NCBI GenBank assembly: GCA_964497245.1
Contig: CAZCCC010000030.1
Location: forward strand, 1 to 17,630
Direction: 5' to 3'
Source: CAZCCC01 sp964497245
GTDB taxonomy: Bacteria > Patescibacteriota > Patescibacteriia > Buchananbacterales > UBA6539
Length of the DNA: 17,630 nucleotides
The translations under genes and the position numbers were made by a program. The notes beneath the pieces were generated by a model. It searched no databases and was not told where the DNA came from. It worked only from the letters and a program-made list of their open reading frames with translations. Positions within the stretch are counted from its first letter, which is position 1; each line of letters opens with the position of its first letter. Shown here piece by piece: positions 7,138 through 13,276 of this stretch.

Positions 7138-7284
7138 AAGGGTATTAACCGCGGAGCAAGCTCCGCCCACTTCTTCTGCAGTCCCGACGTAATGTCGGGA
7201 CGGGGTATTAACCCTTTTTGGCTCCTCGGCTCGGAAACAATCCGCCAAAGGCGGATTGTTTCACTCGCTTTACGTCGCCAATAA
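7138..7284 (-). repeat. Mosaic palindromic intergenic element (copy A)
   Basis: Read on the minus strand it starts TTTATTGGCGACGT, continues AAAGCGAGTG, then a 13-bp perfect hairpin (GAAACAATCCGCC with its complement, 7234-7262). Next come CGAGCCGAG, GAGCCAAAAA and GGGTTAATACCCC, an 8-bp hairpin (GTCCCGAC, 7181-7201), a spacer, a 6-bp hairpin (GCGGAG, 7151-7166) and a second GGTTAATACCC. Copy B at 9429-9628 has the same boxes in the same order but different palindromes. It contains no ORF. It starts directly after the terminator of the 7336-7740 gene. Confidence 0.75.
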
Positions 7285-7285
7285 A

Positions 7286-7305
7286 CAAAAACGCGTCTTA
7301 ACGCG
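7286..7305 (-). terminator. Intrinsic terminator of the 7336-7740 gene
   Basis: Minus-strand hairpin CGCGT-TAAG-ACGCG (7305-7292) followed by TTTTTGTTT, about 30 bp after the stop codon. The T-run merges into the start of repeat copy A. Confidence 0.75.
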
Positions 7306-7335
7306 CTATGTTGATTAGAAAATACTGTTTTTTAA

Positions 7336-7740
7336 CTACGGAATATATTTTTCAAAATTCCGCTTTCGGTCAATTTCCTCCCTTATCTTCGGGGCTTCGG
7401 AAAATAAATATTTCAATCCAAAAAACAACCAAACTAAAAAAGAAGCAAGCCAAATAACAAGCCAAAATCTTGCCGCCAAAAGGACAGCGCCTTGCCAAGC
7501 GAAAAACAGATAAACAAAACCGATAATTCCCATTATTAAAAAAATATTTGCCAGACGGCGCAAACCTTTTATTTTTAACTTGTCTCTAATCTTTTTTTGC
7601 GCAATTTTGGAAGCAACTCCGGAAATCAAAAGCAAAGAAAAAATTACGGCCAAAATAATTATTGCGCGACTTTCCATCGGATTTGGCCTAACGCTTAAAA
7701 AGTGCCCTGGATTCAAAAAATATTTTAGGTAATTAATCAT
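7336..7740 (-). CDS. Orphan membrane protein with three predicted helices
   Basis: A 134-aa protein that I do not recognise. Hydrophobic segments are at about 24-44 (SRAIIILAVIFSLLLISGVA), 64-82 (ANIFLIMGIIGFVYLFFAW) and 84-113 (GAVLLAARFWLVIWLASFLVWLFFGLKYLF, shown only in part as a motif by position). A basic loop (KIAQKKIRDKLKIKGLRR) lies between the first two, and the C-terminal tail is charged (EEIDRKRNFEKY). It starts 6 bp after the stop of the methyltransferase gene, so the two are almost certainly co-transcribed. Its own terminator follows at 7286-7305. Confidence 0.75.
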   Translation of the reverse strand: MINYLKYFLNPGHFLSVRPNPMESRAIIILAVIFSLLLISGVASKIAQKKIRDKLKIKGLRRLANIFLIMGIIGFVYLFFAWQGAVLLAARFWLVIWLASFLVWLFFGLKYLFSEAPKIREEIDRKRNFEKYIP

Positions 7741-7746
7741 ATTTGT

Positions 7747-8307
7747 TTATTTTTTAAATATTAATCCGTAATGATAATTTCCGGCCTTGAATTCCTCTAC
7801 CAATTCTAGACTCAAACCTAAGGCTATTTTTTTTATTATTTCTTTTTTTACCCGAATTTCCAAAGGCGGTCCAAAAGAAAAGTTAGTATCTTTCCAATCA
7901 ATTACTGCCAATTTTCCTCCTTTTTTCAAAAGCCTTAATGATTCTTTGATTATTTCTTTTTGTTTTTTGGATTGAAATAAAATATTAAACAGAAAAGCAA
8001 AATCTAAACTATTATCTTTTATTTTGGTTGCACCATAAACCTCCAAATTTGACCAAATTGGCTTGATATTATTTACTCCCCTTATTCTAGCGCTAGAAAC
8101 AATATTTTTCAAGACCGACTTCAATATATCAACGGCATATACGTTCGTTTCTGAACCGACCAGACTGGCAGCCGGTATTATAAAATGACCTGATCCGCCA
8201 CAACCCAAGTCAGCGATTCTTGACCCGGGCTTAATTTCAAGTTTATCAAAAATTTTATTTGGGTCAAGCAGTTCGTTTCCGCCTGAAAAAAGATTAGCGC
8301 TTTTCAT
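7747..8307 (-). CDS. Class I SAM-dependent methyltransferase
   Basis: Rossmann-type methyltransferase of 186 aa from ATG at 8307. Motif I is IADLGCGGSGHF (31-42); an acidic strand-2 end follows (VYAVDI), then DFAFLFNILFQ and LLKKGGKLAVIDWKD, a post-motif typical of the UbiE-like branch. The substrate cannot be told. The frame is open up to 8397, which would add 30 residues overlapping rnhB, but the added part is AT-rich, is not needed for the fold, and overlaps rnhB by 49 bp, so the shorter start is preferred. A TATAAT hexamer lies just upstream of the chosen start. The 7336-7740 gene follows after 6 bp. Confidence 0.82.
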   Translation of the reverse strand: MKSANLFSGGNELLDPNKIFDKLEIKPGSRIADLGCGGSGHFIIPAASLVGSETNVYAVDILKSVLKNIVSSARIRGVNNIKPIWSNLEVYGATKIKDNSLDFAFLFNILFQSKKQKEIIKESLRLLKKGGKLAVIDWKDTNFSFGPPLEIRVKKEIIKKIALGLSLELVEEFKAGNYHYGLIFKK

Positions 8308-8348
8308 ATTAAAAATAATTACCTTATAATTATACAACAAACTGACTA

Positions 8349-8960
8349 TTAATGAAATGATTTCATCGGCTTCCATGTTTTCCGATGCAAATCGCATAGT
8401 CCAAATCTATGTAACATTTGAAAATGGTAGCTCGTTCCATAACCTTTGTTCTGCCCGAAACAATATTGCGGATATTTGGCATCAAGTTCATCCATAATTG
8501 CGTCTCTAAAGACTTTAGCTACAATAGAAGCGGCGGCTATTGTCATTATTTTGTAATCCCCATTAATTATTGAAAGGGAGGGAATTTGCCGGTAATGCAA
8601 ATTAACCGCATCAATAAGGATAAAATCAGGCTGCGGTAAAATTTTTCCCAAAGCCCTTTTCATTGCTTTTTCATTGGCCCGGCTGATTCCCAACTTGTCA
8701 ATTTCGACATTTGATGAAGCACCGATTGACCAAGCTATCGCATTTTTTGTGATTTCATTATATATTCTTTGCCTTTCAGTCTTTCTTAAAAGCTTGGAAT
8801 CTCTTATCCCCGAAATCCTTGTTTTGGGATTTAAAATTACAGCTGCAGCTAAAACCGGTCCGGCCCAAGAGCCTTTTCCAACTTCATCTATTCCTACAAT
8901 ATATTTAAATCCTTTTCTCCTTAATTGATTTTCATTTCTCAAATTGGGATAGTAGCCCAT
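8349..8960 (-). CDS. rnhB: Ribonuclease HII
   Basis: Removes RNA from RNA-DNA hybrids and single ribonucleotides from DNA. At 203 aa it is of normal length. The catalytic residues are visible: D25 and E26 in GIDEVGKGSWAGP, D117 in ILIDAV and D153 in VAKVFRDAIMD. DSKLL (54-58) and the C-terminal NKGYGTSYH motif are also typical. The glycine loop reads GKGSWAGP where most bacterial enzymes have GRGPLAGP, a conservative K-for-R change. ATG at 8960 has no Shine-Dalgarno sequence. It heads a minus-strand run (rnhB, methyltransferase, membrane protein, and perhaps yraN beyond a terminator). Confidence 0.96.
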   Translation of the reverse strand: MGYYPNLRNENQLRRKGFKYIVGIDEVGKGSWAGPVLAAAVILNPKTRISGIRDSKLLRKTERQRIYNEITKNAIAWSIGASSNVEIDKLGISRANEKAMKRALGKILPQPDFILIDAVNLHYRQIPSLSIINGDYKIMTIAAASIVAKVFRDAIMDELDAKYPQYCFGQNKGYGTSYHFQMLHRFGLCDLHRKTWKPMKSFH

Positions 8961-9102
8961 ATCTTACTAATAAGTGATTAAGTTGTGGAAAAAACCTTAA
9001 AAACTTGTGGTCAAACAGTTGATAAGCCGTCAAAAATTAAAAATAGCAACAAAAGTAATTATTTTACTTATTTTTTTAGTTAAATAAGCCAAATTATCTT
9101 TA

Positions 9103-9131
9103 TTGACAATGTTTCCAAAAAAAGTTAAATT
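9103..9131 (+). promoter_or_regulatory. Promoter of the 62-aa gene
   Basis: TTGACA (9103-9108), 17 nt, TAAATT (9126-9131). Transcription should start near 9138, which rules out the in-frame GTG at 9137 as a start and supports ATG at 9161. Confidence 0.65.
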
Positions 9132-9160
9132 TACTCGTGCAATTTCATAATCTTAAATAT

Positions 9161-9349
9161 ATGCCTAAAGAAATTAAAAAGCAGGCTCAAAAAGCACTGG
9201 AAACCGGCATAAAACTTCAAGATTACTACCGTAAAATTGCATCCGAAAGCGATAACCCGAAAGTCAAAGCCGTTGTTCATGACATGTTATTAATGGAAGA
9301 AATGAATGAAGTTTTACTCCGTTCACTGAACCAAACATTAGGCTCCTAG
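9161..9349 (+). CDS. Small helical orphan protein (62 aa), perhaps ferritin-like
   Basis: The only clear plus-strand gene. MPKEIKKQAQ begins a protein that looks like two amphipathic helices: one from KQAQKALETGIKLQDYYRKI, the other from DNPKVKAVVHDML to MEEMNEVLLRSL. The E-x(6)-YY spacing and the MEE box followed by N (where H is usual) recall half of a rubrerythrin or DUF2383-type ferritin-like bundle, with an iron ligand missing; this is a guess from pattern. It has its own promoter (9103-9131) and terminator (9407-9428), so it is an independent unit divergent from rnhB. No Shine-Dalgarno sequence precedes the ATG. Confidence 0.7.
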   Translation: MPKEIKKQAQKALETGIKLQDYYRKIASESDNPKVKAVVHDMLLMEEMNEVLLRSLNQTLGS

Positions 9350-9406
9350 CCTGAAAATATTTCTTTTTCAAAAACCTTAAAAATTAAGACTGCTTTATTT
9401 TTTTTC

Positions 9407-9428
9407 AAAACCGGCGTAAGCCGGTTTT
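9407..9428 (+). terminator. Intrinsic terminator of the 62-aa gene
   Basis: AAAACCGGC-GTAA-GCCGGTTTT, a 9-bp perfect stem with a 4-nt loop, 58 bp after the stop. The A-run on its left and T-run on its right would let it work in both directions. Repeat copy B begins in its T-run. Confidence 0.8.
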
Positions 9429-9628
9429 ATTGGCGACGTAGAGTGAGTGTCCAGCACCTATTTTACGTATCAATGAATAAAAGAGCTAAATAATTTTTAA
9501 AAAATTAAATAGGTTTTTTTAATTTATATATGGTATTAGTAAAATAGGTGCTGGGCCGAGCCGAGCCTGCCTGCCGTTGCATGGCGTGAAAACCGGCAGG
9601 CAGGGAGCCAAAAAGGGTTAATACCCTT
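9429..9628 (+). repeat. Mosaic palindromic intergenic element (copy B)
   Basis: Read on the plus strand it begins TTATTGGCGACGTAGAGTG, then holds a 104-bp module with terminal inverted repeats (9451-9554). GCCGAGCCGAG follows, then an 11-bp palindrome pair (CCTGCCTGCCG, 9566-9576 with 9594-9604), then GAGCCAAAAA and GGGTTAATACCC. The boxes and their order match copy A, but the palindromes differ in sequence. Its end touches the stop codon of the 9628-10374 gene, so it fills the whole gap between two convergent genes. Confidence 0.75.
9451..9554. repeat. 104-bp module with 16-bp perfect terminal inverted repeats
   Basis: CCAGCACCTATTTTAC (9451-9466) is repeated in inverted form at 9539-9554. 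The 72 bp between are very AT-rich and contain a smaller palindrome (AATTTTTAAAAATT-like, near 9492). The layout is that of a MITE-like unit, but it carries no ORF and no target duplication was recognised. Confidence 0.65.
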
Positions 9629-10374
9629 TATTTTTGGCAAACAATAAATATTGGCTTAGACCCGGAATGCTCGCTTAATCCGCTGCCGCTATATATTATT
9701 TTAAAACCTGCATTGCCTACTTGATTTATAACTTCTTTTTTTGAAGCGATATGAATATATTGTTTGTCTTTAAAATCTACACCTGAACTTTCTCTTTTAA
9801 AAAATCTATCGCCAAAATCAAGCTCATCAACTTTAAATTTAAGAGGCTTTAAAATATATAATCTAATCCATTGCCAAATCCAAAAAAACAAATACTTGCC
9901 GATTAATTTCCTTTGATGAAAAGTAAAAATAAATATTCCGCCTGGTTTCAAAACCTTATAGACTTCTTTCAAACTTTTTATCCTGTTTTCACTTCCCGGT
10001 ATTTGAGCCCAGCCCTGATTGGAAAATAAAGCATTATCAAAACTTTCGTTTAAAAAATCCAATTCTACGGCATCGCCAATTAAATAATTAATATTCATTT
10101 TTTTCTCCTCGGCTATTTTTTTAGCGTTTTCAATCATCTTGGGCGTAATATCTATGCCAATGATTGAATAACCTTTTTTAGATAAAGCAATCGTTGTTCT
10201 TCCGGTTCCACAGCCAATATCCAATATACTGCTGTTTTTTGCAAAATATTTATCAATTAATTTCTCTTCACTTTTCCAAAGGCCACTTTCCGCTTTTTTA
10301 ATATAAAAAATTTGAGTGTTTTTACTTGAAAATTCATCAATCACTAATTTTTTAATTTCTTTGTTTTTTTTCAT
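9628..10374 (-). CDS. Class I SAM-dependent methyltransferase
   Basis: A 248-aa Rossmann-type methyltransferase. Motif I is ILDIGCGTGRTT (50-61), followed by the strand-2 acid in GIDITPKMIENAKK, GDAVELDF, and KVLKPGGIFIFTFHQ. The C-terminal half has an aromatic, basic stretch (YLFFWIWQWIRLYILKPLKF) that could be a membrane-associated helix or substrate lid, then a short beta-rich end. The substrate is not predictable. It starts 10 bp after the ppcA stop and must be co-transcribed with it, although no functional link to PEP carboxylase is obvious. No Shine-Dalgarno sequence. Confidence 0.85.
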   Translation of the reverse strand: MKKNKEIKKLVIDEFSSKNTQIFYIKKAESGLWKSEEKLIDKYFAKNSSILDIGCGTGRTTIALSKKGYSIIGIDITPKMIENAKKIAEEKKMNINYLIGDAVELDFLNESFDNALFSNQGWAQIPGSENRIKSLKEVYKVLKPGGIFIFTFHQRKLIGKYLFFWIWQWIRLYILKPLKFKVDELDFGDRFFKRESSGVDFKDKQYIHIASKKEVINQVGNAGFKIIYSGSGLSEHSGSKPIFIVCQK

Positions 10375-10384
10375 ACTTTTTAAT

Positions 10385-11890
10385 TTAACCTAAACTCCGC
10401 CTGATTTTACCAGATTCAATTATCTCTCTTGTAATCGGCTTTTTGCTTTGCCAGAGATAAAATGCAGTTGAAGACAAGTTGCGATGAATAAAATCAGAAT
10501 TTTTCTTGGGACCAAGTTTAATTTTTAAATTTTTTTCAATAAACTCCACATCCGTGCAAATGTCCCTCCAAGATTTATCTTTTTTAGCCAGACGATCCAG
10601 ATTTTCCTTATTTAAAAATCTGCCGGCAAAAATAATATCTTTTTTAAAGTTTAGATAATATTTATCAAGCTTAATTTTGTTTTTTACAATATAATCCAAT
10701 GCCCTGCCTGTCCCAACAAGTTCCGGCGGAATTCCCAAAGAATACAATACCGCCGTAAATGGAATTGCGCGCGGCAGCTTTTTCTTGCCTATGCCGCGCG
10801 AATAGCCGAAAAGTCCGACATGAAGTTTTCTTTCCCTTCTTGCCGGAACTTGAGTTGAAAGAAAATTAATCTCATCAGCAATCGCTTCTATTGTTTTTTT
10901 ATAAAATGGTGCAGAAATCTTGCAAATTTTTGCCATTTCTTTTATTTCTTGGCTGTTATAAATAATTGGCTTAGTTTTTTGCAACTTTAAATTAAGGGTT
11001 TTTATCGCTTTTTTTACTTTTGGCAAAGGAAAATCATAACGAAAAGCCGATTGAATATAAACTGTTTTTACCCCCGAATATTCATTAAGAAAATCGGAAA
11101 TCCTTTCTGGATTCAAACTTCCCCTAAAAGGCAAGGTGCCTACACCAATTGCCGGAAATATTTTTATTTTATTTTCTTTGCCAAAAAGATAATATTCTGA
11201 AAGAGCAATCTTTCCACCAACAACTGCTGAAACAAGCCCTGAATTCAAAGCCGGATCACTTCTGGCTATGTGAAGCCTCAAATATTCGGGCTTCTTTTTA
11301 TATTCTTTCAAATGAGCTTTCAAATATTTATCCAAAAGCTTTCTGCAAGAAATAAATCCTTCAACATTTTCAATTAACGGCAGAACATTAAGATAATTAA
11401 ATTTGCAGTCATCTTTAAAAAGGCGACATTTGAATTTTGCCAGGCGAGAAAAAGTTTTCTGGATATGAATAATATTGCTTGCCCGGCTTGTCATTGGCAA
11501 AATTACCTCAAAAAGCGGCGGCGTATAAAATTTTAAATCACGGGCAAAAGTCTCAGCGGTTAAAATTCCCATCATTGAACGGACAAGACTATAGCCTTTC
11601 TCATGCCAAATATTTGGGATACGGAAAGTTAAAAATTTATCCCTACCTAGCTGGTGTTTTTTAAAATATTCATTATAATTGTTAAACAATCTATCAACAA
11701 CCGCTTCATCAACGTATTTTCCCTCCCAATCCCACATAAATTCCTGGCAATCCAAATCATTAAAAGCCGAATAAAGCTCTTCGGTTTCTTCCCGAGTAGA
11801 AACAAAACCGTCTCCGTCTTTTTCCCAATACGGAGCATTTGCATTATCAGGATGTTGAGTGGCCATTGTCGCCGGAATTTTACGATTCAT
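10385..11890 (-). CDS. ppcA: Archaeal-type phosphoenolpyruvate carboxylase
   Basis: Adds bicarbonate to PEP to give oxaloacetate. The 501-aa length and the N-terminal MATQHPDNANAPYW identify the short archaeal form, unlike the roughly 900-aa bacterial enzyme. Other family-typical stretches include MTSRASNIIHIQKTF, the GVGTLPFRGSLNPE loop, the STQVPARRERKLHVGLFGYS segment and the GIPPELVGTGRALD motif near the C terminus, which ends RRSLG. This form is known from archaea and a scattered set of bacteria (for example Clostridium perfringens and Oenococcus), so ancient transfer is likely. It is the first gene of an operon with a methyltransferase and has its own promoter. The frame is intact. No Shine-Dalgarno sequence; the leader is about 20 nt. 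Confidence 0.95.
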   Translation of the reverse strand: MNRKIPATMATQHPDNANAPYWEKDGDGFVSTREETEELYSAFNDLDCQEFMWDWEGKYVDEAVVDRLFNNYNEYFKKHQLGRDKFLTFRIPNIWHEKGYSLVRSMMGILTAETFARDLKFYTPPLFEVILPMTSRASNIIHIQKTFSRLAKFKCRLFKDDCKFNYLNVLPLIENVEGFISCRKLLDKYLKAHLKEYKKKPEYLRLHIARSDPALNSGLVSAVVGGKIALSEYYLFGKENKIKIFPAIGVGTLPFRGSLNPERISDFLNEYSGVKTVYIQSAFRYDFPLPKVKKAIKTLNLKLQKTKPIIYNSQEIKEMAKICKISAPFYKKTIEAIADEINFLSTQVPARRERKLHVGLFGYSRGIGKKKLPRAIPFTAVLYSLGIPPELVGTGRALDYIVKNKIKLDKYYLNFKKDIIFAGRFLNKENLDRLAKKDKSWRDICTDVEFIEKNLKIKLGPKKNSDFIHRNLSSTAFYLWQSKKPITREIIESGKIRRSLG

Positions 11891-11916
11891 ATTAAAACAT
11901 TTAAATTATTAATTAA

Positions 11917-11945
11917 TTTATATCATAATTTTAATTTTTTGTCAG
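11917..11945 (-). promoter_or_regulatory. Promoter of ppcA
   Basis: CTGACA (11945-11940), 17 nt, TATAAA (11922-11917) on the minus strand, with the start near 11910. It directly follows the terminator of the upstream secreted-protein gene. Confidence 0.65.
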
Positions 11946-11948
11946 TTT

Positions 11949-11978
11949 AAAAAAACCGAGCCAGTCAAGCCAGCTCGG
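11949..11978 (-). terminator. Intrinsic terminator of the secreted-protein gene
   Basis: Minus-strand hairpin CCGAGC/GCTCGG (11978-11956) with an 11-nt loop, followed by TTTTTTT, 8 bp after the stop codon. Confidence 0.8.
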
Positions 11979-11986
11979 ATGAAATT

Positions 11987-12520
11987 TTATTCAAACCAGG
12001 GTATTGCCAATGAAGACATTTTTGCCTCATCCGGCTCTATTGGCCTTTCTGTCCAGTCAAAAGACCGGGAATATAGCAAAACATCGTTAGGCAAATAATC
12101 CTGGCTCATTGGCAAATTTCCAACACATTCAATTTCTCCTTCCGGCTGATTTGGTTCGGCGCAAAGCGGGCCTTGCCAATCCGCGGGAAAAATTGCCGCC
12201 AAAAAACCGGCCGAATATGGATCGTTTACCAAATTATGGACGCTTTCAACGGCAATAATGCCGTTTGAATCAACTAGCCCGGAAATTGGGCCTCTCATTT
12301 TTTCATAAAAGCGCCAATGCTTGTAAGGTGCTTGGGCGACATTGCAAAGATTCCAAAAAACGAATATTTTACTGCCATCCTCTTCTGGATCGTAATTTTC
12401 AATTTTGCAAAACACCCAACCTTCTTCATCGCCATATTGAGGCAATGAATTTATGACATTTACCTCCACACCAGACACTGTCAGACAAAAAAACATAATC
12501 GCTAAAAACACCGTCTTCAT
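11987..12520 (-). CDS. Orphan secreted protein
   Basis: A 177-aa protein with a clear N-terminal signal peptide (MKTVFLAIMFFCLTVSG), so it is probably exported. The mature part is acidic, rich in Pro, Trp and aromatic residues, and has four Cys (in FCKIE, NLCNV, PLCAEP and IECVG) that could form two disulfides. No family is recognised. ATG at 12520 is chosen because AAGGAGA lies 7 bp before it and the signal peptide begins there; the frame is open further upstream, but that part is the structured leader. Its composition is less AT-rich than the flanking genes, and it has its own promoter, leader and terminator. Confidence 0.75.
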   Translation of the reverse strand: MKTVFLAIMFFCLTVSGVEVNVINSLPQYGDEEGWVFCKIENYDPEEDGSKIFVFWNLCNVAQAPYKHWRFYEKMRGPISGLVDSNGIIAVESVHNLVNDPYSAGFLAAIFPADWQGPLCAEPNQPEGEIECVGNLPMSQDYLPNDVLLYSRSFDWTERPIEPDEAKMSSLAIPWFE

Positions 12521-12538
12521 ACTTAGCTCTCCTTGCAG

Positions 12539-12615
12539 TTTGCGCCTCTTTAAAAAGGCAAACCATCGGTTTAACCACCGAGGCACAAGCAGGATTGCTA
12601 AAAAATGCCCGGTGG
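12539..12615 (-). promoter_or_regulatory. Structured 5' leader of the secreted-protein gene
   Basis: Two hairpins fill the leader. The first starts at the predicted transcription start: CCACCG plus TGCC pairs (12615-12606 with 12585-12575), 10 bp with one bulged base. The second is GTTTGC-CC with GG-C-GCAAAC (12563-12539), ending about 7 bp before the AAGGAGA ribosome site. No U-tract follows either, so they would act on translation or stability rather than termination. No known riboswitch class is recognised. Confidence 0.5.
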
Positions 12616-12622
12616 ATATATT

Positions 12623-12651
12623 TTTTTATCATAAATTATAATTTTTGTCAA
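12623..12651 (-). promoter_or_regulatory. Promoter of the secreted-protein gene
   Basis: TTGACA (12651-12646), 17 nt, TAAAAA (12628-12623). The -35 box is perfect, the -10 weak. The start would be near 12616, exactly at the first leader hairpin. Confidence 0.5.
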
Positions 12652-12683
12652 TTAAAAAATGCAAAAGGCACTTTTATTTTTTC

Positions 12684-12714
12684 AAAAAAATCCGGCCTAT
12701 TAAATTAAGCCGGA
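12684..12714 (-). terminator. Intrinsic terminator of the 110-aa membrane protein gene
   Basis: Minus-strand hairpin TCCGGC/GCCGGA (12714-12691) with a 12-nt AT-rich loop and a TTTTTTT tail, 20 bp after the stop. Confidence 0.75.
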
Positions 12715-12733
12715 ACTGTCTATTCAATTTTTT

Positions 12734-13066
12734 TTAGTCCGATTCCGCCGGACTATTGGCATTCAACCAAAATGACATGCTTATAATCAGCCATGAAACA
12801 CAAGGAAACAAGGCTGAATCCCTTAAAATATTCTCCGGAGCTCCCATTAAAATCATAGAAACCAGCATTAGTATAAACAAAATCAAATTTTGAGGATAGC
12901 CGGACCATGCAGATATTCCAATTTTGTTGAGTGGTTTTAGCCATTTCAACCAAAAAGAAAATTTTTCCGGATCGGCTCCGTTGGATTTTACCAGACTTGA
13001 CATAAGCATTGAAATGCTTGTAAACATCAATGTCAAATAAAAAATAAACCACGGTTCTTTAAACAT
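12734..13066 (-). CDS. Orphan small membrane protein
   Basis: A 110-aa protein with three hydrophobic segments, about 5-27 (WFIFYLTLMFTSISMLMSSL), 58-75 (NLILFILMLVSMILMG) and 85-103 (LFPCVSWLIISMSFWL). The linker between the first two (NGADPEKFSFWLKWLKPLNK) is polar and basic. No family is recognised. AAGGAGA lies 6 bp before the ATG at 13066, a strong Shine-Dalgarno site that fixes the frame against an overlapping 99-codon frame on the same strand. It is an independent unit with a promoter upstream and a terminator downstream. Confidence 0.72.
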   Translation of the reverse strand: MFKEPWFIFYLTLMFTSISMLMSSLVKSNGADPEKFSFWLKWLKPLNKIGISAWSGYPQNLILFILMLVSMILMGAPENILRDSALFPCVSWLIISMSFWLNANSPAESD

Positions 13067-13134
13067 AATGAGTCTCCTTAAGTTGTAAAAGGTTCATTTC
13101 AATCAACCAGCTTCAGTTAATTGTCAAGATAATA

Positions 13135-13162
13135 ATATTAACAATTATTTTAAATCTGTCAA
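13135..13162 (-). promoter_or_regulatory. Promoter of the 110-aa membrane protein gene
   Basis: TTGACA (13162-13157), 16 nt, TAATAT (13140-13135). A second TTGACA at 13127-13122 has only a weak -10 (TGATTG) and may be a second start. Confidence 0.55.
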
Positions 13163-13276
13163 GAGTAAATTACCAACAGTCAGCCGTTATACTGTATCAA
13201 AATTTGAATTTTTTCTTGGTTATGTGGATTAAAATTTATTATTTCCTTTTTTTAGCAACAAAATTTTATTGATTGG

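Noticed and set aside
8984..9014. Two DnaA-box-like 9-mers (TGTGGAAAA and TGTGGTCAA) in the rnhB to 62-aa gene gap, suggesting an origin
   Set aside because: Only two imperfect boxes, no dnaA or dnaN nearby, and the gap is short; such matches are common in AT-rich DNA.
7138..9628. Copies A and B as parts of a CRISPR array
   Set aside because: The repeats are not regularly spaced, are in opposite orientation more than 2 kb apart, and no cas gene is present.
12753..13052. A 99-codon frame overlapping the 110-aa membrane protein on the same strand
   Set aside because: The strong ribosome site is spaced for the 110-aa frame, and this frame has no ribosome site or family resemblance.
13141..13276. 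Terminator of the aminotransferase gene
   Set aside because: Only a short ACAGT/ACTGT hairpin without a U-tract is seen; no convincing terminator.
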